A stretch of DNA of 64,000 nucleotides from Actinopolyspora mortivallis DSM 44261 (GTDB taxonomy: Bacteria > Actinomycetota > Actinomycetes > Mycobacteriales > Pseudonocardiaceae): the NCBI RefSeq assembly GCF_000384035.1, contig NZ_KB913024.1, forward strand, positions 4,169,351 through 4,233,350, in the 5' to 3' direction. Under the pieces are notes generated by a model. That model ran no database searches. It saw nothing but the letters and a program-made list of their open reading frames with translations, and had not been told where the DNA came from. A program made the position numbers and the translations under genes. Below, piece by piece: positions 1 to 8,277 of this stretch (positions are counted from its first letter, which is position 1; each line of letters begins with the position of its first letter).

Positions 1-136
1 TGCTATCTGGGTTCGCCTTGAAAGACACTCCCGTCCCCCCTGTGGTGATTCCCGTTTCCGAGGAACCCTACCCTACGGTATTGTCGGCCATCAATACGAT
101 TCGTCCCGGTGCGTTCCGGGACGGGAGGGAGGGGCG

Positions 137-700
137 GTGGACGAGGCGTCCGGCACTCCGGAGGCGACGTTGGAGTTCCCCGCCGAGGCGTGCACCCCGC
201 AGCGTCTTCCCGGGGTCTGTGTGCGGCACGGCGCGCCGTGCGTCCGCAGGATCGACTTCGCGTTGCAGTCCCGGGTGGAGGTTTCCGGAAGCCGTGTGCT
301 CGGCGGGGGCAATGTTCTCGGGCTGTTCGGCCGGTTCGGTGAGCGGGCGCGCAGGGTGGCCGTCGTCGGAGTGCGCGGGTGGCCGCTGTGCCGCCGGTGC
401 CGCGCGATGCGCCTGCGGTGGTTCGGGGCGGCGCAGGTGCTGTTCTGGGGAGGTCTGCTCGCGGTGCTCGGGGGTGTGCTGGGCAGGGTGGTCACCGGGC
501 AGACGGCCGCCGCGTTCGGAGTGTCCCTGCTGGCCGGTTTCGCCGCGATGCTGCTGGCCGCGGTCCCCTTCAGCCTGGGCGGTGTTCCGCGTGTGGTGCG
601 GGCCCGCGCGGCGGGGGACGGCACGCGGGTACTCGTCGACCGCCCGCACCCGGAGTTCGCCACACGGCTGAGCCGGCAGGGAGGCACGGAGCCACGGTGA
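137..700 (+). CDS. Hypothetical membrane protein with N-terminal Cys pairs
   Basis: A 187-residue protein of unknown function. The GTG start follows a purine-rich GGGAGGGAGGGG stretch. Cysteines at about 28, 35, 85 and 88 (the last two as CRRC) could form a small zinc-binding cytoplasmic head. Two hydrophobic segments follow at about residues 95-118 and 123-147, then a short basic tail. Codon use matches the neighbouring chromosome. No family is recognised. The assignment as an integral membrane protein comes only from the hydrophobic segments. Confidence 0.6.
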   Translation: MDEASGTPEATLEFPAEACTPQRLPGVCVRHGAPCVRRIDFALQSRVEVSGSRVLGGGNVLGLFGRFGERARRVAVVGVRGWPLCRRCRAMRLRWFGAAQVLFWGGLLAVLGGVLGRVVTGQTAAAFGVSLLAGFAAMLLAAVPFSLGGVPRVVRARAAGDGTRVLVDRPHPEFATRLSRQGGTEPR

Positions 701-764
701 CCGCGGCCCGGCCTCCGCTCGGTCCGGCGGAAGTCCCGACTCCGGGGAGAGTGAGGCTCGGCAG

Positions 765-1448
765 TCACACGGCGGAGAGGTTGCCGATCACCATGCGCGC
801 GATCCGGCGCCCCAGTTCCTCGGTGGCCGCGTCGTCACCGAGCACCGTGGACTGAACATCCACCCGGGAGTTCTCGGTCACCGCGATGCCGATCAGGCAG
901 TTCCCGTACTCGCACTGGATCCGGGCCGGATGTCCGGCGACGGTGGTCTCCTCGGGACCGCCGGTGATGCCGGTGAACTCGTCCAGGCCGCTGTTCTCGT
1001 GCACGGTCAGCGAGGCGTTGGTGCTCGGGCCGTCCCCCTCGGGAGGGGAGAACTCGCAGCCGCGCTGCTTCCCGTCGTCGGGGGAGACGCGCGGCAGCCC
1101 CACCTCGGTCCGCTGCCTCTCGGTGAGCAGTCGACAGGGGTCCACATCGGCCAGGGAGTGGCTGTTCGGAGGAGCACTCTCGGAGATCGACTCCTCGCTG
1201 GGGGGAAGGGGACGCCGGCTGTTCGACGGCTCTGTCCCGGTGGAGGAGGTCGGGGAGTCGGTCGCGGAGACGGAGGGTGAGGGTGGGCGGGGCGGGCTCG
1301 TCCCGTCGGTCGTGGAGACGCCTTCCGGGGAGGGAGGCGGGTTTGCGGAGTCGTCCCCACCGCCGCAGGCGGTGAGGGTGAGCAGTGCCAGGGCCACGAG
1401 CGGGGCGGCCCGCCGGGCCGCGCGGAGGGGTAACCGACGTCGGGTCAT
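765..1448 (-). CDS. DUF3558-type lipoprotein
   Basis: A 227-residue exported lipoprotein. The N-terminus has an Arg-rich n-region, a hydrophobic core and a lipobox LTAC with Cys28 as lipidation site. A long Ser/Thr/Pro-rich linker (about 30-95) follows, then a globular domain starting near the DPCRLLT motif, typical of DUF3558 proteins. That family is common in Pseudonocardiales and mycobacteria and has no firm biochemical role. I place the start at 1448 because an upstream in-frame start at 1589 would put about 47 non-signal residues before the signal peptide. Convergent with the gene at 137-700. Confidence 0.8.
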   Translation of the reverse strand: MTRRRLPLRAARRAAPLVALALLTLTACGGGDDSANPPPSPEGVSTTDGTSPPRPPSPSVSATDSPTSSTGTEPSNSRRPLPPSEESISESAPPNSHSLADVDPCRLLTERQRTEVGLPRVSPDDGKQRGCEFSPPEGDGPSTNASLTVHENSGLDEFTGITGGPEETTVAGHPARIQCEYGNCLIGIAVTENSRVDVQSTVLGDDAATEELGRRIARMVIGNLSAV

Positions 1449-1585
1449 GGTTCCGTCACTGTATACACAACAGGGCCGGGACTGAACTCTCCCGCCACCC
1501 GACGGTCCCGTGTGGAGGGAAAGGGGCCCACGGGCGGTCCCGGAGTCCCCGCGAGCACGGAAGAACCCGGGTGTGTTCGTCGGGC

Positions 1586-2629
1586 TCACCGCCGCAGGTC
1601 CACGACCACCTTCACGTCGTCGTCACCGGGGCGCAGCGCCTCCGGCCAGCTGTCGAGCGGAACCCGGCGCGAGATCAACCTGCCCAGCCACCGTGGGTCG
1701 GCCTGCTCCAGTGCCTGCACCGCGTGGCGGTAGTGCCGCAGGTTGGCGCTCACGCTGCCGATCACCACGTCGTTGTCCATCACGAGTTCGTCGTTGACGG
1801 CTCCGGCGGGCACCCGCACGGTCCGGTCACTGCCGGAAAGCCCGAGCAGCACGGTGATCGCGTTGCGCGCGGTGCGGCGCAGCACGTCGAACACGACCTC
1901 CCCCGAACCGGTCGCCTCGAACACCAGCTCCGGCTCGAAGCCCAGCTCGTCCAGGCAGGTGTGGTAGGTGGCCCCCAGGTCCCGCACCAGCCCGGGTTTG
2001 ACCCCCTCGGTCACCCGGTCGAGCACGTGCACCTCCAGCCCCCGCTGCACCCCCATCAGCGCGGCCAGCAGCCCCACGGGTCCCGCGCCGGTGACCAGCA
2101 CGCGGCGGGGCGAGAAGTACGTGCGTGTGCCGACGTTCTCGGCCTGTTCCCAGGCCTTGGCCACCACCGAGCCGGGCTCGGTGAGCACACCCAGCTCTCC
2201 GAGTCGGTGCGTCACCGGAACCGCGAAGCGCGGTTCCACCGTCCACCGTTGGGCGCCGAAACCGTGACGTCCCTTGATACCGCACTCGGTGTAGTCGTTG
2301 TTGCGGCAGAAGTCCCACTGACCCGCCGCGCACGCCGCGCACGGCTGCGGATCGGGTCTGCGCACCACCCCCACCAGGTGGTCGCCCTCGCGGAAACCGC
2401 TGATGGCCGGGGCGTAGAGCACCCGCCCGAGCGACTCGTGGAACAGCACCAACCGGTCGCTGCCGGGGGGTGCGGATCCGTGCCTGGAGCCGACCACCTC
2501 CTCGTCGGTGCCGCACACCCCGGCCAGCAGTCCCTCGACCAGCAGTTCCCCTGGTTCCGGAGTCGGGTCGGCGAGCTCCTCGACAGCGGGGGAGTCCGCT
2601 TTGCCCGGAACCACGGTCGCAGCCTTCAA
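1586..2629 (-). CDS. Zinc-dependent glucose/sugar dehydrogenase (MDR family)
   Basis: A 347-residue medium-chain dehydrogenase/reductase, probably oxidising glucose with NAD(P). Catalytic zinc ligand motif CGTD is at residues 39-42 and His-Glu at 64-65. A structural-zinc lobe with Cys97, Cys100 and Cys108 resembles archaeal/actinobacterial glucose 1-dehydrogenases. A Rossmann glycine motif (VTGAGPVG) lies mid-protein. The start is the TTG at 2629, preceded by GGAG six bases upstream. This TTG overlaps the TGA of the upstream GH15 gene as TTGA, implying translational coupling. The pairing suggests that glucose released by the GH15 enzyme is oxidised. The exact sugar is inferred. Confidence 0.8.
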   Translation of the reverse strand: MKAATVVPGKADSPAVEELADPTPEPGELLVEGLLAGVCGTDEEVVGSRHGSAPPGSDRLVLFHESLGRVLYAPAISGFREGDHLVGVVRRPDPQPCAACAAGQWDFCRNNDYTECGIKGRHGFGAQRWTVEPRFAVPVTHRLGELGVLTEPGSVVAKAWEQAENVGTRTYFSPRRVLVTGAGPVGLLAALMGVQRGLEVHVLDRVTEGVKPGLVRDLGATYHTCLDELGFEPELVFEATGSGEVVFDVLRRTARNAITVLLGLSGSDRTVRVPAGAVNDELVMDNDVVIGSVSANLRHYRHAVQALEQADPRWLGRLISRRVPLDSWPEALRPGDDDVKVVVDLRR

Positions 2630-4506
2630 CGCTCGCTCCTTCGTCCGTCGCGCCGACTGGTCTCGTTGCGAGTGTGCCCCCCGTAGAGCACGGCCGCCGA
2701 GTTGACCAGGGCCAGATGACTGAAGGCCTGCGGGAAGTTGCCGGTGAACCGTCCCGAGTGCACGTCGTACTCCTCGGAGAGCAACCCAACGTCGTTGGCC
2801 ATGCCCACCAGTTCCTCGAACATGCGCTCGGCCTCCGGGCGGCGTCCGCACAACGCCAGCGCGTCGACCAGCCAGAACGAACAGGCCAAAAAGGACCCCT
2901 CGCGTCCGGTGAGTCCGTCCACCGAGCTGGTTCCCTCGTGGGTGCTGTAGCGGTCGACCAGCACCCCGTGGCGGAGCTGCTGCTCCACCGCGTACACCGT
3001 GCCGCGGACCCGTTCGTCGTCGCCGGGCAGGAACCCGAGCGCGGGAATCAGCAGGGTGGCCGCGTCCAGCGTCTTACCCCCGTAGTACTGGGTGAACGCG
3101 CCCAGCTCCGGATCGTAACCGTGCCGCAGCACCTCCTCGCGCACGGTGTCCCGGATCCCGCGCCACCGTTCGACGGGACCGGGAAGACCGTCCTCCTCCA
3201 CGGCACGCACGGCGCGGTCGAAGGCCACCCAGATCATCACCCGGGAGTGGGTGAAGTACCGCTCCGGACCGCGCACCTCCCACAGCCCCTTGTCCGGGCG
3301 GTCCCAGATCGTCTCCAGGTGTTTGAGCATTCCCCGCTGCAACGCCCAGGAGTCCGGAGTCTCGGTGACCCCGCGTTCCCGGGCCAGGTGCAGCGCGTCC
3401 ATCACCTCGCCGAACACGTCCAGCTGTAGTTGCCCGTAGGCGGCGTTGCCGATGCGCACCGGGGTGTTGCCCTCGTAGCCGGGCAGCCAGTCGGGCTGCC
3501 ACTCCAGCAGATGGCGTTCCCCACCCACCCCGTACATGATCTGCAGGTCCGCCGGGTCCCCGGCCACGCTGCGCAGCAGCCAGCGTCGCCACGCGGCGGC
3601 CTCGGCGGAGCAGCCGTAGTTGTCCAGGGCCAGCAGCACCAGTGTGGCGTCCCGCAACCAGCAGTAGCGGTAGTCCCAGTTGCGGTTGCCCTCGAGGGCC
3701 TCCGGCAGTGAGGCGGTCGGGGCCGCGATGATCCCCCCGGTGGGGGAGTAGGTCAGTGCCTTGAGGGTGGCCAGTGAGCGGTGGACGGCCTCCCGGTGGG
3801 GTCCGTTGTAGGTGATCCGCCTCGACCAGTCCCGCCAGAACGCCTCGCTCTGCCGCACCTGCTGGACCGGGTCCTTGGGAGGCGGGAGAGCATCCGGGTT
3901 CTGGGCCCACTGCATCACCCAGGAGTACCGCTCTCCGGCGCGCACGGTGAACGTGGTCTCGTGGGCCCGCTCGTCCTCCTTGCGGCGGGGAAGCCGGTCC
4001 CCGCGCAGCACCACGGTGTGCGGGCCCGCGAGCGCGAACAGGTACTCGTCCGGCACCGGTTCGCGCTCGCGGACCGTGCGCACCCACGGCTTCGAGTGGC
4101 CGTAGGCGAAACGCACCACCCAGCGCACCCGGATCTCGACCTCTCCCGTGACGCCCTCGACGGTTCGGACCACGCAGGGCTGGTCGTGCTGGCTTCCGTC
4201 GTGCGGGGGCATGGTGTCGACCAGTCGCACGGTGCCGTACTCGGTGTGGAAGTCGGTCTCCAGCACCAGCGAGTGGTCGCGGTAACGTCGCTGCACCCGC
4301 AGCACCGGGCAGGTCGGGGTGATCCGCCAGTGTCCGTGTCGCTCGTCACCCAGCAGCCGCGTGAAGCACGAGGGTGAGTCGAAACGGGGCAGACAGAGCC
4401 AGTCGATCGAGCCGTCCCTGCCGACGAGCGCGGAGGTGCGGAGGTCGGAGAGCAGCGCGTAGTGCTCTATCGGGCCTGGGCCGGTTCCCCGTAGATCCTC
4501 TGTCAC
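2626..4506 (-). CDS. Glycoside hydrolase family 15 protein (trehalase/glucoamylase-like)
   Basis: A 626-residue GH15 enzyme. The N-terminal part carries the IEHYALLSDLRTSALVGRDG and DWLCLPRFDSPS signatures of bacterial GH15 proteins. The (alpha/alpha)6 catalytic barrel contains NWDYRYCWLRDAT near the middle and the general-acid region around HLLEWQPDWLPGYEG. Actinobacterial members of this length are often trehalases, others glucoamylases, and the substrate cannot be decided here. No signal peptide, so cytoplasmic. The GTG start lies 7 nt after a TAGTCT box, so the transcript is probably leaderless. First gene of a two-gene operon with the sugar dehydrogenase. Confidence 0.88.
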   Translation of the reverse strand: MTEDLRGTGPGPIEHYALLSDLRTSALVGRDGSIDWLCLPRFDSPSCFTRLLGDERHGHWRITPTCPVLRVQRRYRDHSLVLETDFHTEYGTVRLVDTMPPHDGSQHDQPCVVRTVEGVTGEVEIRVRWVVRFAYGHSKPWVRTVREREPVPDEYLFALAGPHTVVLRGDRLPRRKEDERAHETTFTVRAGERYSWVMQWAQNPDALPPPKDPVQQVRQSEAFWRDWSRRITYNGPHREAVHRSLATLKALTYSPTGGIIAAPTASLPEALEGNRNWDYRYCWLRDATLVLLALDNYGCSAEAAAWRRWLLRSVAGDPADLQIMYGVGGERHLLEWQPDWLPGYEGNTPVRIGNAAYGQLQLDVFGEVMDALHLARERGVTETPDSWALQRGMLKHLETIWDRPDKGLWEVRGPERYFTHSRVMIWVAFDRAVRAVEEDGLPGPVERWRGIRDTVREEVLRHGYDPELGAFTQYYGGKTLDAATLLIPALGFLPGDDERVRGTVYAVEQQLRHGVLVDRYSTHEGTSSVDGLTGREGSFLACSFWLVDALALCGRRPEAERMFEELVGMANDVGLLSEEYDVHSGRFTGNFPQAFSHLALVNSAAVLYGGHTRNETSRRDGRRSER

Positions 4507-4513
4507 ACGCCCG

Positions 4514-4519
4514 AGACTA
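4514..4519 (-). promoter_or_regulatory. Leaderless -10 box of the GH15 gene
   Basis: TAGTCT on the minus strand is separated from the GTG start at 4506 by 7 nt and there is no Shine-Dalgarno sequence. This fits the actinobacterial leaderless pattern TANNNT-N6-8-start. Confidence 0.5.
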
Positions 4520-4558
4520 CGGGTTCCTGGCGGGCCGGAGCCCTCGTGCGGGCGGGGC

Positions 4559-5131
4559 TCACTGCTCCGTGGCCGCGTCGACCAGCATGTCGTAGGGGAT
4601 CACCGCGCGTATCGGGTCGTCGAGGTTGAGTCCCAGGTCGATACCGCCCAGCAGTCGGGGCAGTTGGTCGCCGGGGACGGTGCGGTGGCTCGGCCAGTCC
4701 TCGGGAACCCGTTGCTCCGAGGTGCAGGCGGGCACGAGCCTGCTGCCGTCGTCCAGCTCGGCTTCGTAGAGGTCCTCGTCACCGTCGTGCTCGGCGTAGA
4801 GCACCACCTCGCCGGCCAGCACTGCCGTGGGCAGCTCCGTCTCCGGGGCGTTGCCCGTGGAGATCCGTTCGAGGACCCGTTCGAGTTCGTTCACCGGGTC
4901 GATCGTCGGAGCCTTCGGCTCGTACTCCTCGTTGGGGTGAAAGTCCTCGTCGATCTCCCCGTTCGCATCGATTCGGAAGGCGCCGACCACCCCTTCCGGG
5001 GGGACGTTCTCGCCCGCAGCCTCGTAGGCCGGGTCGACGATGTAGAGCCAGCTGTCCGGGGTCCGCTTCGCCTGTTCCCGCATCTCGTCGGTGATCTGCG
5101 GGGCGTAGGAGGGAACGGAGTCCTCACTCAT
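4559..5131 (-). CDS. Type VII secretion-associated / SseB-like protein
   Basis: A 190-residue acidic soluble protein. The N-terminal portion (SWLYIVDPAYE, then an acidic DFHPNEEY segment) matches what I recall of small proteins annotated as type VII secretion system-associated in actinomycetes. The C-terminal half resembles an SseB-type fold. No signal peptide or membrane segment. No esx or ecc genes are visible nearby, so a secretion role is only suggested by family memory. ATG start at 5131. Confidence 0.5.
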   Translation of the reverse strand: MSEDSVPSYAPQITDEMREQAKRTPDSWLYIVDPAYEAAGENVPPEGVVGAFRIDANGEIDEDFHPNEEYEPKAPTIDPVNELERVLERISTGNAPETELPTAVLAGEVVLYAEHDGDEDLYEAELDDGSRLVPACTSEQRVPEDWPSHRTVPGDQLPRLLGGIDLGLNLDDPIRAVIPYDMLVDAATEQ

Positions 5132-5377
5132 GTGTTCTCGCTTTCGTCCGGGGGTGTTCGTCGTGCTCGCCCGGAGCCTTCCACACGGAAGTACCCGGGG
5201 TTCGTCCCGACCACCCAGACGGTGTCAGACGTGCCGTCGGTTGCCGCCGTCGGTCTCGATGTCACAACGGAAGAGGGGACTTCCGCTTTCGGCGGGATGC
5301 CTCGACGCGGTCGAGCGGGCAGACTGACAGGCGATGCTCGTGTCGGGGCGAGCAGGTGGGCGGGAGGTGGTTGGATC

Positions 5378-5809
5378 ATGATCGGACAACGGGAGGCACT
5401 ACGGCTGACCGGGTGTGACGCGTTCGATCCGAAAGGTCACCGTCTCGGCGTCGTCGGGCGGATGTTCGTGGACGTCGACACCGAACAACCGGTGTGGATC
5501 ACCGTGCAGACCGGGCTGTTCGGGACCAACGAGAGTTACGTTCCCCTGGAGGGGGCCGCGTTCGACGGGGACACGTTGACCGTGGCCGTGGACAGGGAGT
5601 CCGTGCGGACCGCCCCGTGCGTTCCGCTGCGGGAGGGCGATCTCGATCCGGAGCAGGAGATGGAACTCTACCTGCACTACGGCATGGAGTACGGGGTGTG
5701 GCCGGAGGAGGAACTCTCCGGTCGCCAGGCTCCCTACTCCTCCGAGACCGCGTTGAGCTACGTACGGGCCGTTCGCTCGCGGCTGCGTCGGTTGGTGGTC
5801 GTCACCTGA
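5378..5809 (+). CDS. PRC-barrel domain protein
   Basis: A 143-residue protein. Residues about 1-75 form a PRC-barrel-like domain (GCDAFDPKGHRLGVVGRMFVD, then a QPVWITVQTG strand region and FVPLEGA-like repeat). A charged tail with an HYGMEYG segment follows. PRC-barrel proteins occur in RNA processing and stress or photosynthesis contexts; none is indicated here. The ATG start at 5378 follows GGGAGG about ten bases upstream. The longer upstream frame has atypical composition and was rejected as a start. Confidence 0.75.
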   Translation: MIGQREALRLTGCDAFDPKGHRLGVVGRMFVDVDTEQPVWITVQTGLFGTNESYVPLEGAAFDGDTLTVAVDRESVRTAPCVPLREGDLDPEQEMELYLHYGMEYGVWPEEELSGRQAPYSSETALSYVRAVRSRLRRLVVVT

Positions 5810-6044
5810 AACCACGTGCCGCGTGTGTGCCGCCGTCGGTGTGGTCGGACCCACCGGTTCGGCCCCTCCGCGGCGGTGTCCCGCAGGGGAGGTACTCGCT
5901 CCCCCGCGAGCCTCAGCCTTGGGGGTGGGGGGTCTCCGCCAAAAGTGGGTTCCTGAACGTGTTCGGTTCGGATACGTTGCTGTTCGGGAACGGGTAACCA
6001 CCCGGACACCCGATCGGGCCGTGCATCCACCGAGAGGGGCCACC

Positions 6045-6821
6045 GTGCCGAGCACTCAAGCCGACATGCTGCGACCCGCCGGACAGCCCCGGGACGAGCG
6101 CGAACCGCACACCAGGACACGGCGCGCGGCTGAGTCCGTGGTCAGGACGACACAGCGCACCGCGGACGGCGTGCTCCGCGTCGTGCACGGGGCCGAACGC
6201 GTCGGCAGCATCGCCCACAGACTGCGACGCAACGCGACCCGTACCGTCAGCGAGGTGGTCAAACCGCCCTACGCGGCCACCGAGGCTCCCGACACCCCGG
6301 AGCGCCCCGGCCTCTCCGAGGGGGTGGAGTACCGCGTGGTCTACGAGCGGTCCGCGCTGTGCCGACGACAGCGGCAGGACGGCCCCGTGACCCCGCCCGA
6401 ACCGGGCGGTCAGGCACGTGTGGTGCATCTGGCCCCGATGAAGCTGCTGCTGGCGGACGAGGAGATCGGCCTGTTGCCGCTGACCTCCTCCGGCGACACC
6501 CTGGAGAGCGCGGTGCTGCTGCGCGGCTCCACCCTGCTCACCTCGATGGTCGGGATGTTCGAGGAACTGTGGCGGCTGTCCGCCCCGCTGGGCTGCGAGA
6601 CCGCCGAGCACGGGGGGCGGGAACCCGGGGAGGAGCCCTCCGAGGAGGAGCGCTGGATCCTCTCGTTGCTGGCCTCGGGAGCCACCGACGAGGCCATCGG
6701 GCGACACATGGGGTTCAGTTCCCGCACCGCGCACCGGCGGGTCCGCGAGCTGATCTGGCGGCTGGGGGTGCAGACCCGTTTCCAGGCGGGGGTGCGGGCC
6801 GTGAAGCTCGGCTGGCTGTGA
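6045..6821 (+). CDS. LuxR-type HTH transcriptional regulator
   Basis: A 258-residue protein with a C-terminal LuxR/GerE-like helix-turn-helix (about residues 200-250, ATDEAIGRHMGFSSRTAHRR as recognition region). The N-terminal half is a TrmB/PLD-like sensory region often seen in actinobacterial regulators of this layout. GTG start at 6045 with a GAGAGGGG ribosome site. The last 17 codons and the stop lie inside a 64-bp segment that is repeated at 7641-7704, so the gene 3' end was the site of a duplication or insertion event. Confidence 0.7.
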   Translation: MPSTQADMLRPAGQPRDEREPHTRTRRAAESVVRTTQRTADGVLRVVHGAERVGSIAHRLRRNATRTVSEVVKPPYAATEAPDTPERPGLSEGVEYRVVYERSALCRRQRQDGPVTPPEPGGQARVVHLAPMKLLLADEEIGLLPLTSSGDTLESAVLLRGSTLLTSMVGMFEELWRLSAPLGCETAEHGGREPGEEPSEEERWILSLLASGATDEAIGRHMGFSSRTAHRRVRELIWRLGVQTRFQAGVRAVKLGWL

Positions 6822-6824
6822 CCG
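6761..6824 (+). repeat. Direct repeat copy A (3' end of LuxR-type gene)
   Basis: This 64-bp segment matches 7641-7704 with three transitions, and 52 bp (6773-6824) are identical. It covers the last codons and stop of the LuxR-type gene. The period is 880 bp and the toxin-antitoxin pair lies between the copies. Confidence 0.95.
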
Positions 6825-6862
6825 GGGACGGTCGGACAAGTTTTCCGGAGTCGTTGTCGAGA

Positions 6863-7258
6863 TCAGGGCAGCGGTGGAAGGTCGAGTGGTGTTGCCCAGG
6901 TTTTGAGAGTGCTCGCGATGGTGGCGACGTCGAGTTGTCCTTCGGCGGTATCGACGACCAAAGCGACCACTTCTCCCTGGTCCGCAGGACACAGCTGATA
7001 TCCGTTGAGACGGCAGAGCACCTCGGTGGCCGACCAGGCCGTGCGTTTGTTGCCGTCGACGAACGGATGGTTACGAGCGAGTCCGTGCGGCAACGCTGCG
7101 GCCTTCTCCGCCAGTGTGGGGAACGCATCCCCACCGAATGCGCTGGCCTGGGGACGGAGTACGGCACTGTCGAGCAGCCCGAAGTCACGAAGACCGTGCG
7201 GACCGACGAAATGGGCGTTCATCTCCTGCACGTCGTGGGCGGACAGGTACCAGGTCAT
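6863..7258 (-). CDS. doc: Doc/Fic-family toxin
   Basis: A 131-residue Doc-type Fic protein. The Fic core HPFVDGNKRT is intact at residues 64-73: His64 is the catalytic base, and Asp68, Asn70, Lys71 and Arg72 bind phosphate. The degenerate Fic core (D in place of E/D-G-N-G-R, plus K) is the Doc type, which phosphorylates EF-Tu rather than AMPylating. The N-terminal region (ALRDFGLLDSAVLRPQ-like) is also Doc-typical. It lies 40 nt downstream of the antitoxin gene in the same operon. The whole cassette sits between two copies of a 52-bp repeat, indicating recent acquisition. Confidence 0.9.
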   Translation of the reverse strand: MTWYLSAHDVQEMNAHFVGPHGLRDFGLLDSAVLRPQASAFGGDAFPTLAEKAAALPHGLARNHPFVDGNKRTAWSATEVLCRLNGYQLCPADQGEVVALVVDTAEGQLDVATIASTLKTWATPLDLPPLP

Positions 7259-7298
7259 CGGCTCTGCCGGAGGACGCTCCGCGCTGTCCGACCCACGA

Positions 7299-7520
7299 TC
7301 ACAGGTCCTTGAGCTTGTCCAGTGCCACGGCGTGCTGGCGCAGCGTGGCGTCGAAGGCCTCCCGCACAGTGTCGGTGCGGGCGTGCTGGTGCAGGTATTC
7401 GGCGATGGCCCGCTTGACCACCTCGTTGACCGAGGTGTTGGTCGCGAACGCGGTCGTACGCAGTGCCTCGGCCATCTCGGTGGGAACCCGCACCGTCAGT
7501 CCCGTCGTCTCCGACATCAT
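7299..7520 (-). CDS. Ribbon-helix-helix antitoxin
   Basis: A 73-residue protein with an N-terminal RHH DNA-binding fold (LTVRVPTEMAEALRTTA, TSVNEVVKRAIAEYL) and a C-terminal helical tail likely to wrap the toxin. It precedes the Doc-type toxin, the usual antitoxin-first order, and probably autoregulates the operon. Pairing Doc with an RHH protein instead of Phd is seen in actinobacteria. ATG at 7520; a second ATG one codon later is equally possible. Confidence 0.85.
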   Translation of the reverse strand: MMSETTGLTVRVPTEMAEALRTTAFATNTSVNEVVKRAIAEYLHQHARTDTVREAFDATLRQHAVALDKLKDL

Positions 7521-7640
7521 CGATCACTCCCCACGACAATGACACCATGGTCTCATGGTGTCATCCTCCTGTCGAGGACGAGGGTGTGAGGTCCTTTCGT
7601 GGCCAGTTCCGGCAGGGGCCTGGTATGAACCCGACTCGGT

Positions 7641-7704
7641 GCCGGGAGTGCGGACCCGTTTCCAGGCGGGGGTGCGGGCCGTGAAGCTCGGCTGGCTGTG
7701 ACCG
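7641..7704 (+). repeat. Direct repeat copy B
   Basis: Second copy of the LuxR-gene 3' end, with the codons for [16 protein letters not shown] and the stop preserved but no upstream gene. Identical to 6773-6824 over 7653-7704. Confidence 0.95.
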
Positions 7705-7768
7705 CCGCCCGCTCCTGGGGGGTCGGACGAGCCGCGCGACGGGTTCCCACCTCGTTTCCGGAACCTCG

Positions 7769-7774
7769 TAGGCT
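7769..7774 (+). promoter_or_regulatory. Leaderless -10 box of the sterol-carrier-family gene
   Basis: TAGGCT lies 7 nt before the ATG at 7782 with no ribosome-binding site between them. Confidence 0.5.
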
Positions 7775-7781
7775 ACGGACC

Positions 7782-8189
7782 ATGCCGGCCCGACGAGTCG
7801 ATCCCGCCGAACTCCGCGCGGCGGTGTCCGTCACGCTCGCCTGGTTGCGGGGCGAGGCCGAGCGACCCGCGCGGCGGGAACTGGCCGAAGCGGTCCGCCT
7901 GAGTCTGCGCACGCTGGAGCGCGCGGCCCCGGGGAACAGCGTCGAAGTGCGTGTTCCCCCGTTCGGTGCGGTGCAGTGCGTGCGGGGCCCCCGACACACC
8001 CGGGGGACGCCGCCGAACGTCGTCGAAACCGACCCCCGCACCTGGCTGCTGCTGGTGACGGGAGAGCTGGACTGGTCCACGGCGGTGGAGCGGGGGGAGG
8101 TCTCCGCCTCGGGAAGCCGGGCGGACCTGGCGCACTGGCTGCCGCTGCTGCGTTTCGGGAACACACCCCAGGAGCCGGCCGAACAGTGA
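7782..8189 (+). CDS. Sterol carrier family protein
   Basis: A 135-residue protein of the actinobacterial bacterial-SCP-like family that sits directly upstream of purF (as Rv0807 does in M. tuberculosis). N-terminal helical segment with Arg-rich turns, then a mixed alpha/beta core ending [16 protein letters not shown] and [12 protein letters not shown], typical of the family. Soluble. No ligand is known. Probably leaderless, with TAGGCT seven bases before the ATG. A few tens of bases separate it from the purF promoter region. Confidence 0.7.
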   Translation: MPARRVDPAELRAAVSVTLAWLRGEAERPARRELAEAVRLSLRTLERAAPGNSVEVRVPPFGAVQCVRGPRHTRGTPPNVVETDPRTWLLLVTGELDWSTAVERGEVSASGSRADLAHWLPLLRFGNTPQEPAEQ

Positions 8190-8232
8190 CCGGGCCCACT
8201 CGGGAGGTGGACATCCCGGGCGTGGGGGGAGT

Positions 8233-8238
8233 TTATAC
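8233..8238 (+). promoter_or_regulatory. Candidate purF -10 hexamer
   Basis: TATACT, unusually A+T-rich for this neighbourhood, lies about 40 nt before the purF start. No clear -35 was recognised. Confidence 0.35.
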
Positions 8239-8277
8239 TGAGGTGCAACTCCGGCTCCGTTGAACAGGGAGTTTTCG

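Noticed and set aside
1385..2686. Long plus-strand frame opposite the sugar dehydrogenase
   Set aside because: Antisense shadow of high-G+C coding DNA with His/Arg/Pro-rich composition and no family resemblance.
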